DNA of 21,611 bases, taken from JASHVB01 sp049522565. GTDB lineage: Bacteria > Pseudomonadota > Alphaproteobacteria > Acetobacterales > Acetobacteraceae. Positions within the stretch are counted from its first letter, which is position 1. Each line of letters begins with the position of its first letter. The notes under the pieces are model-generated. The model did not search any database. It was not told where the DNA came from and was given only the letters and a program-made list of their open reading frames with translations. A program made the translations under genes and the position numbers. The stretch is from contig JBEKNT010000061.1 in assembly GCA_049522565.1 (NCBI GenBank), forward strand, positions 1-21,611, given 5' to 3'. Positions 13,913-21,611 of this stretch are shown in pieces.

Positions 13913-16900
13913 ATGACGCGCGGGAAGCCTGTCCGGAAGTCTGCGCGGAAGCCGGGTCCCTCGGCTTCTCGCGGCACGTCTGCTGCCGAGACCAAGGCGC
14001 TGGCTGTCACGCCTCCCATGGCAACCCCGCCCGCCCAGCCGGCGGCGGCGGCGGTGCCGAGGGGGCGCCGGTCGCCGGTCCGCGTTGCCGTCCGTGCCGC
14101 CGCTGCCGCTGCGGCAACCGCGTCCGATGCTGTTGCGGCAGCGCCGCCGGACGACGCGCCGGCACCGCAGATCGTGATCCAGGTCGATCCGGCGGTTTCC
14201 GGCGGCTTCATTCACGGCCGCTTCGATGTGCAGATTCGCGGCCGGGTAGCCTCGTCCGCGGCGGTCGAGGAACTCGACCTGGAAACCGATGGCGTTGTGG
14301 TGGCGCGCGCGGTGTTTGGCCAGCCGGATCGTGCGCCGTCCGTGCTAATGCCGGACGGCACGCCAGGCCGGCAACGCGCCTTCCAGCTCAGCCTGCCACG
14401 GCCGCAGGATCGCGCCGCCGAGCCATGTCTCTGCGTGCTGCGGGCCCGCACCAGCGATGGCCATAGACACACCGAAGCCCTGGACCTCGCGATCGATCCG
14501 ACTGCGTCCGAGCCGATCGTGGTGCGTTCCGGCCCGGGCGTGGCCGGCGCGGCCCATCTCGGCGGCCGCCCGCAGATCGTGCTGTACGTCGAGCGCGCGA
14601 CGCTCGACGGCGACGGCAATCTTGCCGTGCATGGCTGGGCGGTGGCGATGACCGCGATCGTCGCCGTGCAGGTCTTCGCCGGCGATCATCAGCGCCTGCC
14701 CGCGACGCAGCTCGGCGGGCCGCGCGACGACGTGGCGAATGTCTACCCCGCCTATCCCAACGCGCGGCTGTCCGGGTTTGCCTGTATCGGGCAGATGGAG
14801 CAGCCGGACCGACCCCTCGGCAGCGTCCGGGTGCAGGCAATCAGTGCGCACGGCTTTGCCATCGAAACCACTGTGCCGGTGGAGCGCGTCGCGTCGCGTC
14901 CGCCTGCCGTGCCGGCCCAGCCTCAGTCGGATGCACCGCGATCCTTCTCGCCATTGCGCCAGGACCAAGCCTACCAGCTCACGGCGGATTTCCGTATCGC
15001 CCCCGATCCGGAGCCAACGTCGTCCGCGCCGGCGCCGATCGACACGCCGGCCGTCCCGTGGAGTTTTGAAACCCTGCAACCCGTGCACGCGCCGGAGTTG
15101 CACGTGGCGACATTGCCGGCGCCGCCGCCCGACACGCGGCGTGACATCCATTACTTTTGCGATACGGCGTTTCTGGCGCCGGACGGAACGCTGGGCGTCG
15201 ATGGCTGGGCGGTCTGTGCGGTCGGCATTTCAGGCGTCAGCATCTATCTCGGCCGTGAGAAGGTGGGTGACGCCGAGCTGGGGGTGTCACGACCCGATGT
15301 CGGCGAGCAATACGCCAGCATCCCGATGGCCCGGCTCTCCGGCTTTCGGTTCCGCAAGACCGTCCGGGACATAGCGGACGGCGAGCATCTCGTGCGCATC
15401 GTGGTACGCAACGGTCTCGACGACATCCGCGACGAGATCAAGGTTGTTACGGTCCGCCGCCCCGGCACGCCGCCGCCGGCCGCGGCCGAGACTGCGCACC
15501 CCCCGGCGCAGACGCCCGGCGGGTCGGAGTTCCGTTTCGAACTCGACTCACCGCAGGTGATGAACGACGCCGTGCAGGAGCCGGTCACCAGCCGGCTGAC
15601 CATCGAGGGCTGGGTGCTGGCGCGCTCCGGCATCAGCGGGCTCGAGGTGTTCCTGGACGATCAGCGCCTGGGCGAGGCGCATTACGGCCTGGCCCGCCAG
15701 GACGTCGGCACAGCCTTCCCGGACTGGGAGAACGCGCTGCGCAGCGGCTACGCCTTCCATTGCCCGCCGCGCAGCCTGCGCGACGGAACCCACATGGTGC
15801 GCCTGGTGGTGCGGGCCAAAAGCGGCCAGGAGTTGGTCCGCAGTTTTACCATCGAGGTGAAGAAGGAGGACGACGACAGCCTTGCCAACATCCGCCGCCG
15901 CATCAGCCGGGCGGAAGCCAACGTTCTGGCGTCGGTGCTGGAGGATCTGGATTATCATCCGGAATTCCGGCTGGTCCTGCGGCAGGCGGTTGCGCCCCTG
16001 CCGCAGCCATTGCGCGTCACCATCGAGTCGCTGACGCGGCAAACCTATCCCGACTGGCGGCTTGCGGTGCTGACCGATACGGATGACGACGCGGCCGGCT
16101 TGCGCGATCTGGTTGCCGGGTTCGCCGGTGAGCATGCCGGCCGGATCACGGTCGTCGCCCCGTCCGATTCCGCCTTCGATGCCCTGCTCTCGGGCGATGC
16201 GGCATCCCGCGCCGTGCTGGTCGGGGTGCTGTGCCCCGGCGACGAACTGGCGGTGGATGCGTTGGCCGAAATCGCGTTGGCGGGCGGGCTGCATCGCGCC
16301 GCGGATTTCCTGTATGCCGACGAGGCATGCGTCAGTCCGGCCAGCCACGAGCGCGAGCCGTTCTTCAAGCCGGATTTTTCCCCCGATCTGCTGTTGTCCA
16401 CCAACTATATCGGCCGGTCGTGGTTTGCTTCCGCCGCCTTGCTGCGGCGTGTTGCGAGCACGCCGCGCACCCTGCTGCGGGATGGCGAATACGACCTGGT
16501 CCTGCGCTGCACGGAGCAAGCCGAAGCGGTGCACCACATTCCCAAGCTGCTGGCGCAACGGCATGAGGTGGCGCTCGACGACGATGCCACGAGCAGGGCA
16601 GCATTGGCTGGTGCGGCGGCGCGCCGTGGCATCGACGCGGAGGTGATGGACGGCAGCCTGCCGGGGACCTGGCGCTTCCGGCGCATGTCGCAAGCGACCG
16701 GCAAGGTCGCCATCATCATCCCGACCTGCGCCGCGCACGGCTATATCGAAAACTGCATCGCCACGCTGCGCGACAGGACCGCCTATCGGAATTACGAGAT
16801 CGTCTGCCTCGACAACATCCCCGACAGCCAGATGGCGTGGAAGGTGTGGTTGCAGCAGAACGCCGACCGCATCGTTGACATCCCCGAGGCGTTCAACTGG

Positions 16901-18910
16901 TCGCGCTTCAACAACCTCGCGGTGGCGGCGACCGACAGCGACTATCTGCTGTTCCTCAACGACGACATCGAGATCACGCAGGACGACTGGCTGGATGTTC
17001 TGCTGGAGCATGCGCAGCGACCGGAAGTCGGCATCGTGGGGCCGCAACTGCTGTATCCGTCGGGCAAGGTGCAGCACGCCGGCATGTTCCTAGGCGCCGG
17101 CATCGGCCGCCATGCCTTCCGCTTCGCGCCCGCCGACGACCCGGGCTATTTCGGCCTGGCGCTCACGCAGCGCAACGTCATTGCCGTGACCGGTGCGTGC
17201 ATGCTGATGCGGCGCGACGTGTTCGAGGCGATCGGCGGCTTCGACGAGGCGCATTCGGTCATCAACAACGACCTGGATTTCTGCCTGCGCGCGCACCAGG
17301 CCGGCAAGCTGACCGTGTTCACGCCGCATGCCAGCCTGACCCACCACGAGTTGGCCAGTCGCGAACGGTTGCCGGACGTGTTCGACACCGCGGTTTTCAA
17401 CTCGCGCTGGAAGACGCTGTTCGCCGCCGGCGATCCGTATTTCAGCCCGCTGCTGTCGCGCTATTCCGACGACTACCGGCCGGACGACGAGGCGGTGCAG
17501 ACGGTGTTCGCCGCGCATCCACTGTTCGAGGCCGATGAGATCCACCGCATCCTGGTGGTCAAGCTGGATCATATCGGCGACTTCGTCAGCGGCCTGCCGG
17601 CGATCCGCCGGTTGAAGGCGCTGTTTCCGCTGGCCTCGATCACCGTGCTGGCCGGCCGCCACGCGCGTGGCTTTGCCAGCATGGAGCCGGCGATCGACGA
17701 ACTCATCGAATTCGATTTCTTCCATGCTCGCTCGCAGCTCGGCGAAAAGGAGCTGACCAAGGAGGATTTCCTGGAATTGCGCGCGCAGCTCGCGCCGTAT
17801 CGGTTCGATCTGGCGGTGGACCTGCGCAAGCATCTGTCCACCCGCGACGTGCTGCAATACACCGGTGCGCGTTTCCTGGCAGGCTACGACTACATGGGCC
17901 AGTTTCCGTTCCTCGACATCGCGCTGGAATGGGAGGGCGACAAGTCGCTGCAACGCAAACGCAGCCATATCGTCGACGACCTGCTGGCGCTGGTCGAGGC
18001 GATCGCCACCGCCTGCGGGACCGACCGCAACCTGTTGCCCGCCCCGGTGGCGCGGCCCGATCCGGAAACGCTGCCGGACGCGGTGCGCGCGCTGTTCCAC
18101 AAGCCGGTGGTCGCGATGCATATCGGGGCCGGCAACATCACCAAGACCTGGCCGGCGGAGTATTTCAGCGCGCTGATCGATCTGTTGACCGAACGCAACG
18201 GCGTCGCGGTGATGCTGATCGGCGGTCCCGACGAGCGCGAGGCCGCCGAGGCGTTGCGGGAAACGCTGCTGCGGCCGGACGCGGTTGGTTCGGTGGTGGG
18301 TGAGACTCCGCTGGACGAGTTGCCGCGGCTGCTGTCGGCGTGCTGTTTGTATATCGGCAACGACAGCGGGCCGAAGCATATCGCCGCCGCGCTCGGCGTA
18401 CCGACGATCGGCATCCATTCCGGCGTGGTGGATGCGATCGAATGGGGTCCGGTCGGCCGGCGCGCCGTGGCGCTCCGGCGCAACATGACATGCAGTCCGT
18501 GCTATCTCGCGCGCGCGGAGGATTGCCCACGCGGGCTTGCCTGCCTGCGGCACCTGGACCCGTCCGTGGTGTACCAGACGGCGGCGATGCTGCTGGCGCG
18601 GCCGATGACGTGGGTGGCGAGCGATGCGCCGGCCGAACCGACGCCCGCGGCCCCGCCGGTGGCAATGCCTGGCGAAGCGGCAGGCGCCGTGGCACCCGCG
18701 CAAGCGCCCGATGCGGCAGGCGGCGCGGTAGAGCAAGCGGAAGGGACGGTAGGCGTGCAGCAGCAGAGTGCGCGGGGACCAGGTGCGATGGCGGCGGAGA
18801 GTGCGGCGGCAACGACGGTCGACCCCGAACCGGCGAAACGGCCGATCGCGCGGCCTGCCGGCAGGGCAAAAGCCAAGCCGCGCGGCCGACGCCAAAGCGT
18901 GCGGGCATGA
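13913..18910 (+). CDS. Giant multidomain glycosyltransferase: beta repeats, degenerate GT2, GT2, GT9
   Basis: 1665 residues. 1-85: basic Ala/Pro low-complexity head. About 88-195: a beta domain. Three repeats follow (220-322, 412-516, 538-650), each with the consensus GW.V....I..V.V....(L)G.A..G..R.DV...Y......SG(F/Y). 655-925: GT2-like but lacking the usual opening strand and catalytic DD (LCPGD at 773-777). 930-1190: GT2 with VAIIIPTCAAHGYIENCI, LNDDIE (1015-1020), GACMLMRRDVFEAIGGFDE and NNDLDFCLR. 1211-1565: GT9 heptosyltransferase-type with VVKLDHIGDFVSGLPA, MHIGAGNITKTWP (1402-1414) and GNDSGPKHIAAALG (1482-1495). 1570-1665: Ala-rich then basic tail. It probably builds a heptose-containing surface glycan at the cytoplasmic membrane face, using ADP-heptose made through HldE (inference). 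No signal peptide. The start could also be the ATG at 14018. Confidence 0.9.
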   Translation: MTRGKPVRKSARKPGPSASRGTSAAETKALAVTPPMATPPAQPAAAAVPRGRRSPVRVAVRAAAAAAATASDAVAAAPPDDAPAPQIVIQVDPAVSGGFIHGRFDVQIRGRVASSAAVEELDLETDGVVVARAVFGQPDRAPSVLMPDGTPGRQRAFQLSLPRPQDRAAEPCLCVLRARTSDGHRHTEALDLAIDPTASEPIVVRSGPGVAGAAHLGGRPQIVLYVERATLDGDGNLAVHGWAVAMTAIVAVQVFAGDHQRLPATQLGGPRDDVANVYPAYPNARLSGFACIGQMEQPDRPLGSVRVQAISAHGFAIETTVPVERVASRPPAVPAQPQSDAPRSFSPLRQDQAYQLTADFRIAPDPEPTSSAPAPIDTPAVPWSFETLQPVHAPELHVATLPAPPPDTRRDIHYFCDTAFLAPDGTLGVDGWAVCAVGISGVSIYLGREKVGDAELGVSRPDVGEQYASIPMARLSGFRFRKTVRDIADGEHLVRIVVRNGLDDIRDEIKVVTVRRPGTPPPAAAETAHPPAQTPGGSEFRFELDSPQVMNDAVQEPVTSRLTIEGWVLARSGISGLEVFLDDQRLGEAHYGLARQDVGTAFPDWENALRSGYAFHCPPRSLRDGTHMVRLVVRAKSGQELVRSFTIEVKKEDDDSLANIRRRISRAEANVLASVLEDLDYHPEFRLVLRQAVAPLPQPLRVTIESLTRQTYPDWRLAVLTDTDDDAAGLRDLVAGFAGEHAGRITVVAPSDSAFDALLSGDAASRAVLVGVLCPGDELAVDALAEIALAGGLHRAADFLYADEACVSPASHEREPFFKPDFSPDLLLSTNYIGRSWFASAALLRRVASTPRTLLRDGEYDLVLRCTEQAEAVHHIPKLLAQRHEVALDDDATSRAALAGAAARRGIDAEVMDGSLPGTWRFRRMSQATGKVAIIIPTCAAHGYIENCIATLRDRTAYRNYEIVCLDNIPDSQMAWKVWLQQNADRIVDIPEAFNWSRFNNLAVAATDSDYLLFLNDDIEITQDDWLDVLLEHAQRPEVGIVGPQLLYPSGKVQHAGMFLGAGIGRHAFRFAPADDPGYFGLALTQRNVIAVTGACMLMRRDVFEAIGGFDEAHSVINNDLDFCLRAHQAGKLTVFTPHASLTHHELASRERLPDVFDTAVFNSRWKTLFAAGDPYFSPLLSRYSDDYRPDDEAVQTVFAAHPLFEADEIHRILVVKLDHIGDFVSGLPAIRRLKALFPLASITVLAGRHARGFASMEPAIDELIEFDFFHARSQLGEKELTKEDFLELRAQLAPYRFDLAVDLRKHLSTRDVLQYTGARFLAGYDYMGQFPFLDIALEWEGDKSLQRKRSHIVDDLLALVEAIATACGTDRNLLPAPVARPDPETLPDAVRALFHKPVVAMHIGAGNITKTWPAEYFSALIDLLTERNGVAVMLIGGPDEREAAEALRETLLRPDAVGSVVGETPLDELPRLLSACCLYIGNDSGPKHIAAALGVPTIGIHSGVVDAIEWGPVGRRAVALRRNMTCSPCYLARAEDCPRGLACLRHLDPSVVYQTAAMLLARPMTWVASDAPAEPTPAAPPVAMPGEAAGAVAPAQAPDAAGGAVEQAEGTVGVQQQSARGPGAMAAESAAATTVDPEPAKRPIARPAGRAKAKPRGRRQSVRA

Positions 18911-19674
18911 ACCGCATGGACGACGCCGCGCTGGTCGCACTAGCAACCGATCTGGCGACCCAGGCCGGGGCGGCGATCCTGCAAGTCAGGCGCGGCGGTT
19001 TCGATGTCGTGCGCAAGGCGGACCGCTCGGTGGTGACCGCGGCGGATCATGCCGCGGAGGCGATCATCGTCGCCGGATTGCGCGCGGCGACACCGGAGAT
19101 TCCGGTTATCGCCGAGGAAGAAGTCGCCGCCGGCCGCATCACTGCGCCGTCGGCACAATTCTGGTTGGTGGACCCGCTGGATGGCACGCGCGAGTTCGCC
19201 GCCGGCAGCGATGAGTTCGCGGTGAACATCGGCCTGGTGCGTGACGGGCGCGTGGTGTTGGGTGTGGTTGGCGTGCCTGCCGCGGACGAAATGTTCACCG
19301 GCATCGTCGGCGTCGGCGCATGGAAGCGCACCGCGGCGGGACAGGCGCCGATCGCCGCCCGGTTGCCTCCGGACGAAGGGGTCACCGTGCTGGCAAGCCG
19401 GCATCACGGCGATACGACGCAGCTTGACGCGTTCCTGGCAGGCAGGCGCGTGGCGCGCATGTTGAATTTCGGTTCCAGCCTGAAATTCTGCCGGCTGGCG
19501 GAGGGGATTGCCGATCTCTACCCGCGCTTCGGCCGCACCATGGAGTGGGACACGTGCGCGCCACAGGCGGTGTTGGAGGCGGCCGGCGGATCGGTGCGGA
19601 CGTTGGATGGCGCGACTCTGGGCTACGGCAAGCCGGGCTGGGAGAACCCGCATTTCGTCTGCACGGGCAGGTAA
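18907..19674 (+). CDS. cysQ: 3'(2'),5'-bisphosphate nucleotidase-type phosphatase (inositol monophosphatase superfamily)
   Basis: 255 residues. The ATG at 18907 overlaps the stop of the giant gene as ATGA, implying translational coupling. Lithium-sensitive phosphatase motifs are in order: Glu pair in VIAEEEV (about 70-72), DPLDGT (89-94) for metal binding, GSSLKFCRLAEG (189-200), and MEWDTCAPQAVLEAAGG (212-228) with the second metal-binding Asp. KADRSVVTAADHAAE and EFAVNIGLV are those of CysQ rather than inositol or histidinol-phosphate phosphatases. CysQ removes the 3'-phosphate from 3'-phosphoadenosine 5'-phosphate, the by-product of sulfate activation. Coupling to a glycosyltransferase could hint at sulfated glycan or just a shared transcript. 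CysQ is more likely than a sugar phosphatase, but substrate is uncertain. Confidence 0.87.
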   Translation: MNRMDDAALVALATDLATQAGAAILQVRRGGFDVVRKADRSVVTAADHAAEAIIVAGLRAATPEIPVIAEEEVAAGRITAPSAQFWLVDPLDGTREFAAGSDEFAVNIGLVRDGRVVLGVVGVPAADEMFTGIVGVGAWKRTAAGQAPIAARLPPDEGVTVLASRHHGDTTQLDAFLAGRRVARMLNFGSSLKFCRLAEGIADLYPRFGRTMEWDTCAPQAVLEAAGGSVRTLDGATLGYGKPGWENPHFVCTGR

Positions 19675-19676
19675 AA

Positions 19677-19703
19677 CCTCTCCCGCGCTGCGCGCGGGAG
19701 AGG
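19677..19703. terminator. CCTCTCCCG hairpin repeat, copy 5
   Basis: A 27-bp inverted repeat with full arms CCTCTCCCGCGC and GCGCGGGAGAGG lies 2 bp after the cysQ stop. It is followed by GTGTACGGTTA, whose TTA (19711-19713) is the reverse complement of the creA TAA. It sits between convergent genes and could end both transcripts. Confidence 0.75.
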
Positions 19704-19710
19704 TGTACGG

Positions 19711-20166
19711 TTAGCGGACGTCGAGCGGCACGACGCTGATGCTGTTGAACGGCGAGCCGTTGATCAGCCGCGTGCTGACAACGGTATACACCAGCACATG
19801 CTTTTCCGGATCGATCGCGCGGTGGATCTGGAAGCTCTTGAAGAACAGTGAGGCGGAGACGAAGCCGATGACCTCCGATTTCGGCAGGCTTGGCGGCATG
19901 GCAACCGGCCCGACGGCGCGGCAGGCGATGGAGAACCGGCTGGGATCCTCGGCAATGCCGATACCGCCCTTGATGCCTCCGGTTTCTGCCCGCGACATGT
20001 AGCAGGAGACGTTCTGCACCTTTGGATCGTCGTAGCGCTCGACGATGATCTTGTCGTCGGGGCCGAGCCAGCGGAAGTTGGTGTTGATCGAATCGATCCG
20101 TGTCTGCGCGTCAGCAGACGCCGTGATGATCGATGCCGCAATCGCGACCAGCATGAGCTTCTGCAT
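19711..20166 (-). CDS. creA: CreA family secreted protein
   Basis: 151 residues. The ATG at 20166 is chosen over the in-frame ATG at 20205 because GGAG lies just upstream and the N-terminus is then a clean signal peptide (MQKLMLVAIAASIITASADAQ). The mature part matches the CreA pattern throughout: SINTNFRWLGPDDKIIVERYDDPKV, VSCYMSRAETGGIKGG, an IACRAVGP segment and a closing YTVVSTRLINGSPFNSISVVPL. One Cys is in the VSCYMSR strand and another in SIACRAVG, so a disulfide in the periplasm is possible. CreA is widely conserved in proteobacteria but its biochemical role is not known. The gene is divergent from the PLP-enzyme gene. Confidence 0.93.
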   Translation of the reverse strand: MQKLMLVAIAASIITASADAQTRIDSINTNFRWLGPDDKIIVERYDDPKVQNVSCYMSRAETGGIKGGIGIAEDPSRFSIACRAVGPVAMPPSLPKSEVIGFVSASLFFKSFQIHRAIDPEKHVLVYTVVSTRLINGSPFNSISVVPLDVR

Positions 20167-20291
20167 GGATGGTGCTCCGGTTCCCTTGTGCATTGTGGTT
20201 CGCATGGCCGCGCATGCTCAAGCCCCGGCGGTGATACCGCTGTCGCGGCATTCCGCACTATAGTCGCGCCGTCGCATCGGAGCCCTCCCGC

Positions 20292-21470
20292 ATGACCAGC
20301 CACGCCAGCACCCCGCCCCTGCTCGGTAGCGCCGTGCGGCACGAGTGGTTGCTCGACCCGGATTTCATCAGCGTCAATCACGGCTCGTTCGGTGCGACGC
20401 CGCGCATCGTGCTGGCCGCGCAACAGGACTGGCAGCGGCGGATGGAAGCGCAGACCGGCCGCTTCTTCCGCAGCGTGTTGCCGGACGCCTTGCGCCACGC
20501 TGCCGACCGGCTGGCCGCGTTCATCGGCGCCGACGGCAAGGACGTCGTGTTCGTCGAGAACGCCACGGTCGGCTGCAACGCGGTGCTGCGTTCGTTGCCG
20601 CTGGCGCCGGGCGACGAGGTGCTGGTGCTGACGCACGGCTACGGCGCGGTGCGCAACGCCGTCCGCTATGTCGCCGAACGCGCCGGCGCGCGCATGACGG
20701 AGGCGGCGGTGCCGTTTCCGCGCCCCGATGCCGATGCGGTCGTTGCGTCCGTCGCGTCAGCGCTGACGCCTCGCACGAAGCTGGCAGTGATTGATCACAT
20801 CACCTCGGGCAGCGCGCTGGTGCTGCCGCTGCAACGCATTGTCGCGGCGTGCCATGACGCCGGGGTGCCGGTGCTGGTGGATGGCGCGCACGGGCCGGGG
20901 CAGGTGGCGCTCGACATGCGCTCGCTGGGCGCCGATTGGTATGTCGGCAACTGCCACAAATGGCTGTGCGCGGCAAAGGGTTGCGGGTTCCTGTGGGCGG
21001 CGCCGGAGGGTCAGCCGGGGCTGCATCCGGTGACGATCTCGCACGGCTTCGGCGGCGGGTTCCTCGCGGAATTCGACTGGACCGGCACACGCGATTGCAG
21101 CGCGTGGCTGAGCGTGGACGTGGCGATCGATTTCCATGCCCGCCTCGGCGGCGCGGCGTTGCGTGAACGGAACGTGGCGCTGGCGGCGGAGGCCACCTCG
21201 CTGCTGTCGCGCCGGCTCAACACCGAGCCCGGCGCGGTCGGCGCATTGGCCGGCGCGATGGGGCTGGTGCGGCTGCCGCTGACCGGGACGGTGACGGCGG
21301 AACGGTCGGTTCGGGTGCGCGCGTTGCTGCTGGATGCGGGCACCGATGCGCCGACGCATGTCATCGACGACACACTGTGGCTGCGCCTGTCGGCGCACGC
21401 CTATAACGAGATCGCGGATTATGAACGCCTGGCGGAGATCGCGGCGCGCGTGGTGCGGGAAGCGGGGTAG
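20292..21470 (+). CDS. Class V aminotransferase-fold PLP enzyme (isopenicillin-N-epimerase-like)
   Basis: 392 residues, typical length. GGAG (20279-20282) precedes the ATG at 20292. The N-terminal FISVNHGSFGATPR (25-38) is the hallmark of the CefD-like branch. ENATVGCNAVLRSL (89-102) lies at the cofactor-phosphate-binding site, VDGAHGPGQVALDM (196-209) holds Asp197 contacting the pyridine nitrogen, and GNCHKWLCAAKGCGF (219-233) carries Lys223 that forms the Schiff base. The C-terminal domain (RVRALLLDAGTDAPTHVID...LWLRLSAHAYNEIADYERL) is usual for the fold. Relatives include epimerases, cysteine desulfurase-like lyases and hercynylcysteine lyases; the reaction cannot be read from sequence. 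No nearby biosynthetic genes point to a substrate. Confidence 0.9.
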   Translation: MTSHASTPPLLGSAVRHEWLLDPDFISVNHGSFGATPRIVLAAQQDWQRRMEAQTGRFFRSVLPDALRHAADRLAAFIGADGKDVVFVENATVGCNAVLRSLPLAPGDEVLVLTHGYGAVRNAVRYVAERAGARMTEAAVPFPRPDADAVVASVASALTPRTKLAVIDHITSGSALVLPLQRIVAACHDAGVPVLVDGAHGPGQVALDMRSLGADWYVGNCHKWLCAAKGCGFLWAAPEGQPGLHPVTISHGFGGGFLAEFDWTGTRDCSAWLSVDVAIDFHARLGGAALRERNVALAAEATSLLSRRLNTEPGAVGALAGAMGLVRLPLTGTVTAERSVRVRALLLDAGTDAPTHVIDDTLWLRLSAHAYNEIADYERLAEIAARVVREAG

Positions 21471-21482
21471 GCGCTGCATACT

Positions 21483-21505
21483 CCCCCTCCCCTTGAGGGA
21501 GGGGG
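21483..21505 (+). terminator. C/G-rich hairpin after the PLP-enzyme gene
   Basis: CCCCCTCCC (21483-21491) pairs perfectly with GGGAGGGGG (21497-21505) around a 5-nt loop CTTGA, 12 bp after the stop. CGTTT follows, a weak T-run. It is probably the terminator of the gene or a dispersed intergenic repeat. The remaining 106 bp to the window end show no gene. Confidence 0.65.
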
Positions 21506-21611
21506 CGTTTGGAGGGCCGACGCCCCGTAACGCACCACGCGCGCCGCGCACGCCGCCCGGCGTGCATACACCGCGGGGTCGGTTTAGGGGTGCGCCCACA
21601 GGCGCAGCCCC

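Noticed and set aside
15548..18946. Two long minus-strand frames (15548-17077 and 17090-18946)
   Set aside because: Both are antisense to the giant glycosyltransferase, full of Arg, His and Gln, with no recognisable domain.

Overview
The window is GC-rich, densely coded bacterial chromosome with 15 intact protein genes and one gene remnant. No rRNA, tRNA, CRISPR array, transposase or phage gene was seen. Protein styles (long Ala/Pro-rich linkers, fused glycosyltransferases, CaiB-type CoA transferase, luciferase-like oxidoreductase, CreA) and the dispersed CCTCTCCCG...CGGGAGAGG hairpins suggest an alphaproteobacterium, perhaps Acetobacteraceae. That placement is inference; there is no marker gene to confirm it.

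Region 1 (1-7085) is a mixed metabolic block: a secreted alpha/beta hydrolase with an added C-terminal beta domain, a TMEM175-type channel protein, a class III CoA transferase, a PNPOx-fold flavin protein, a luciferase-like flavin oxidoreductase (LLM), a zinc nucleoside-deaminase-type enzyme and a TauE/SafE (TSUP) permease. Between the CoA transferase and the PNPOx gene lies a 68-bp diverged copy of the 3' end of the LLM gene, next to a second copy of the same hairpin repeat that follows the intact LLM gene. This is a fossil of a tandem duplication.

Region 2 (7086-18910) looks like a surface-glycan locus. After a 470-bp gene-free stretch come two overlapping WcbI-like paralogues. One keeps the Asn-Cys-Gln motif; the other has lost it and carries an extra N-terminal domain. 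Next is a gap holding a very long near-perfect palindrome (44-bp perfect core, about 116 bp overall), then a stand-alone acyl carrier protein. On the other strand are a family-2-type glycosyltransferase and hldE, the bifunctional heptose kinase/adenylyltransferase that makes ADP-heptose precursors. Divergent from hldE are a small two-repeat protein and a giant 1665-residue protein. The giant joins several beta-sandwich-like repeats, a degenerate GT2 domain, an intact-looking GT2 domain and a GT9 (heptosyltransferase-type) domain. HldE supplying nucleotide-heptose, the GT2/GT9 giant using it, and WcbI-like proteins plus the ACP decorating the glycan with acyl groups is a coherent working model, but it is inference.

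Region 3 (18907-21611) is housekeeping: a CysQ-type phosphatase overlapping the giant gene by ATGA, a CreA family secreted protein, and a class-V PLP-dependent enzyme divergent from creA, followed by a C/G-rich hairpin.

Five copies of a hairpin repeat sit at gene 3' ends and probably act as terminators. In three of them a conserved flank GTGTAC..T(C/T)A supplies the stop codon of the minus-strand gene.
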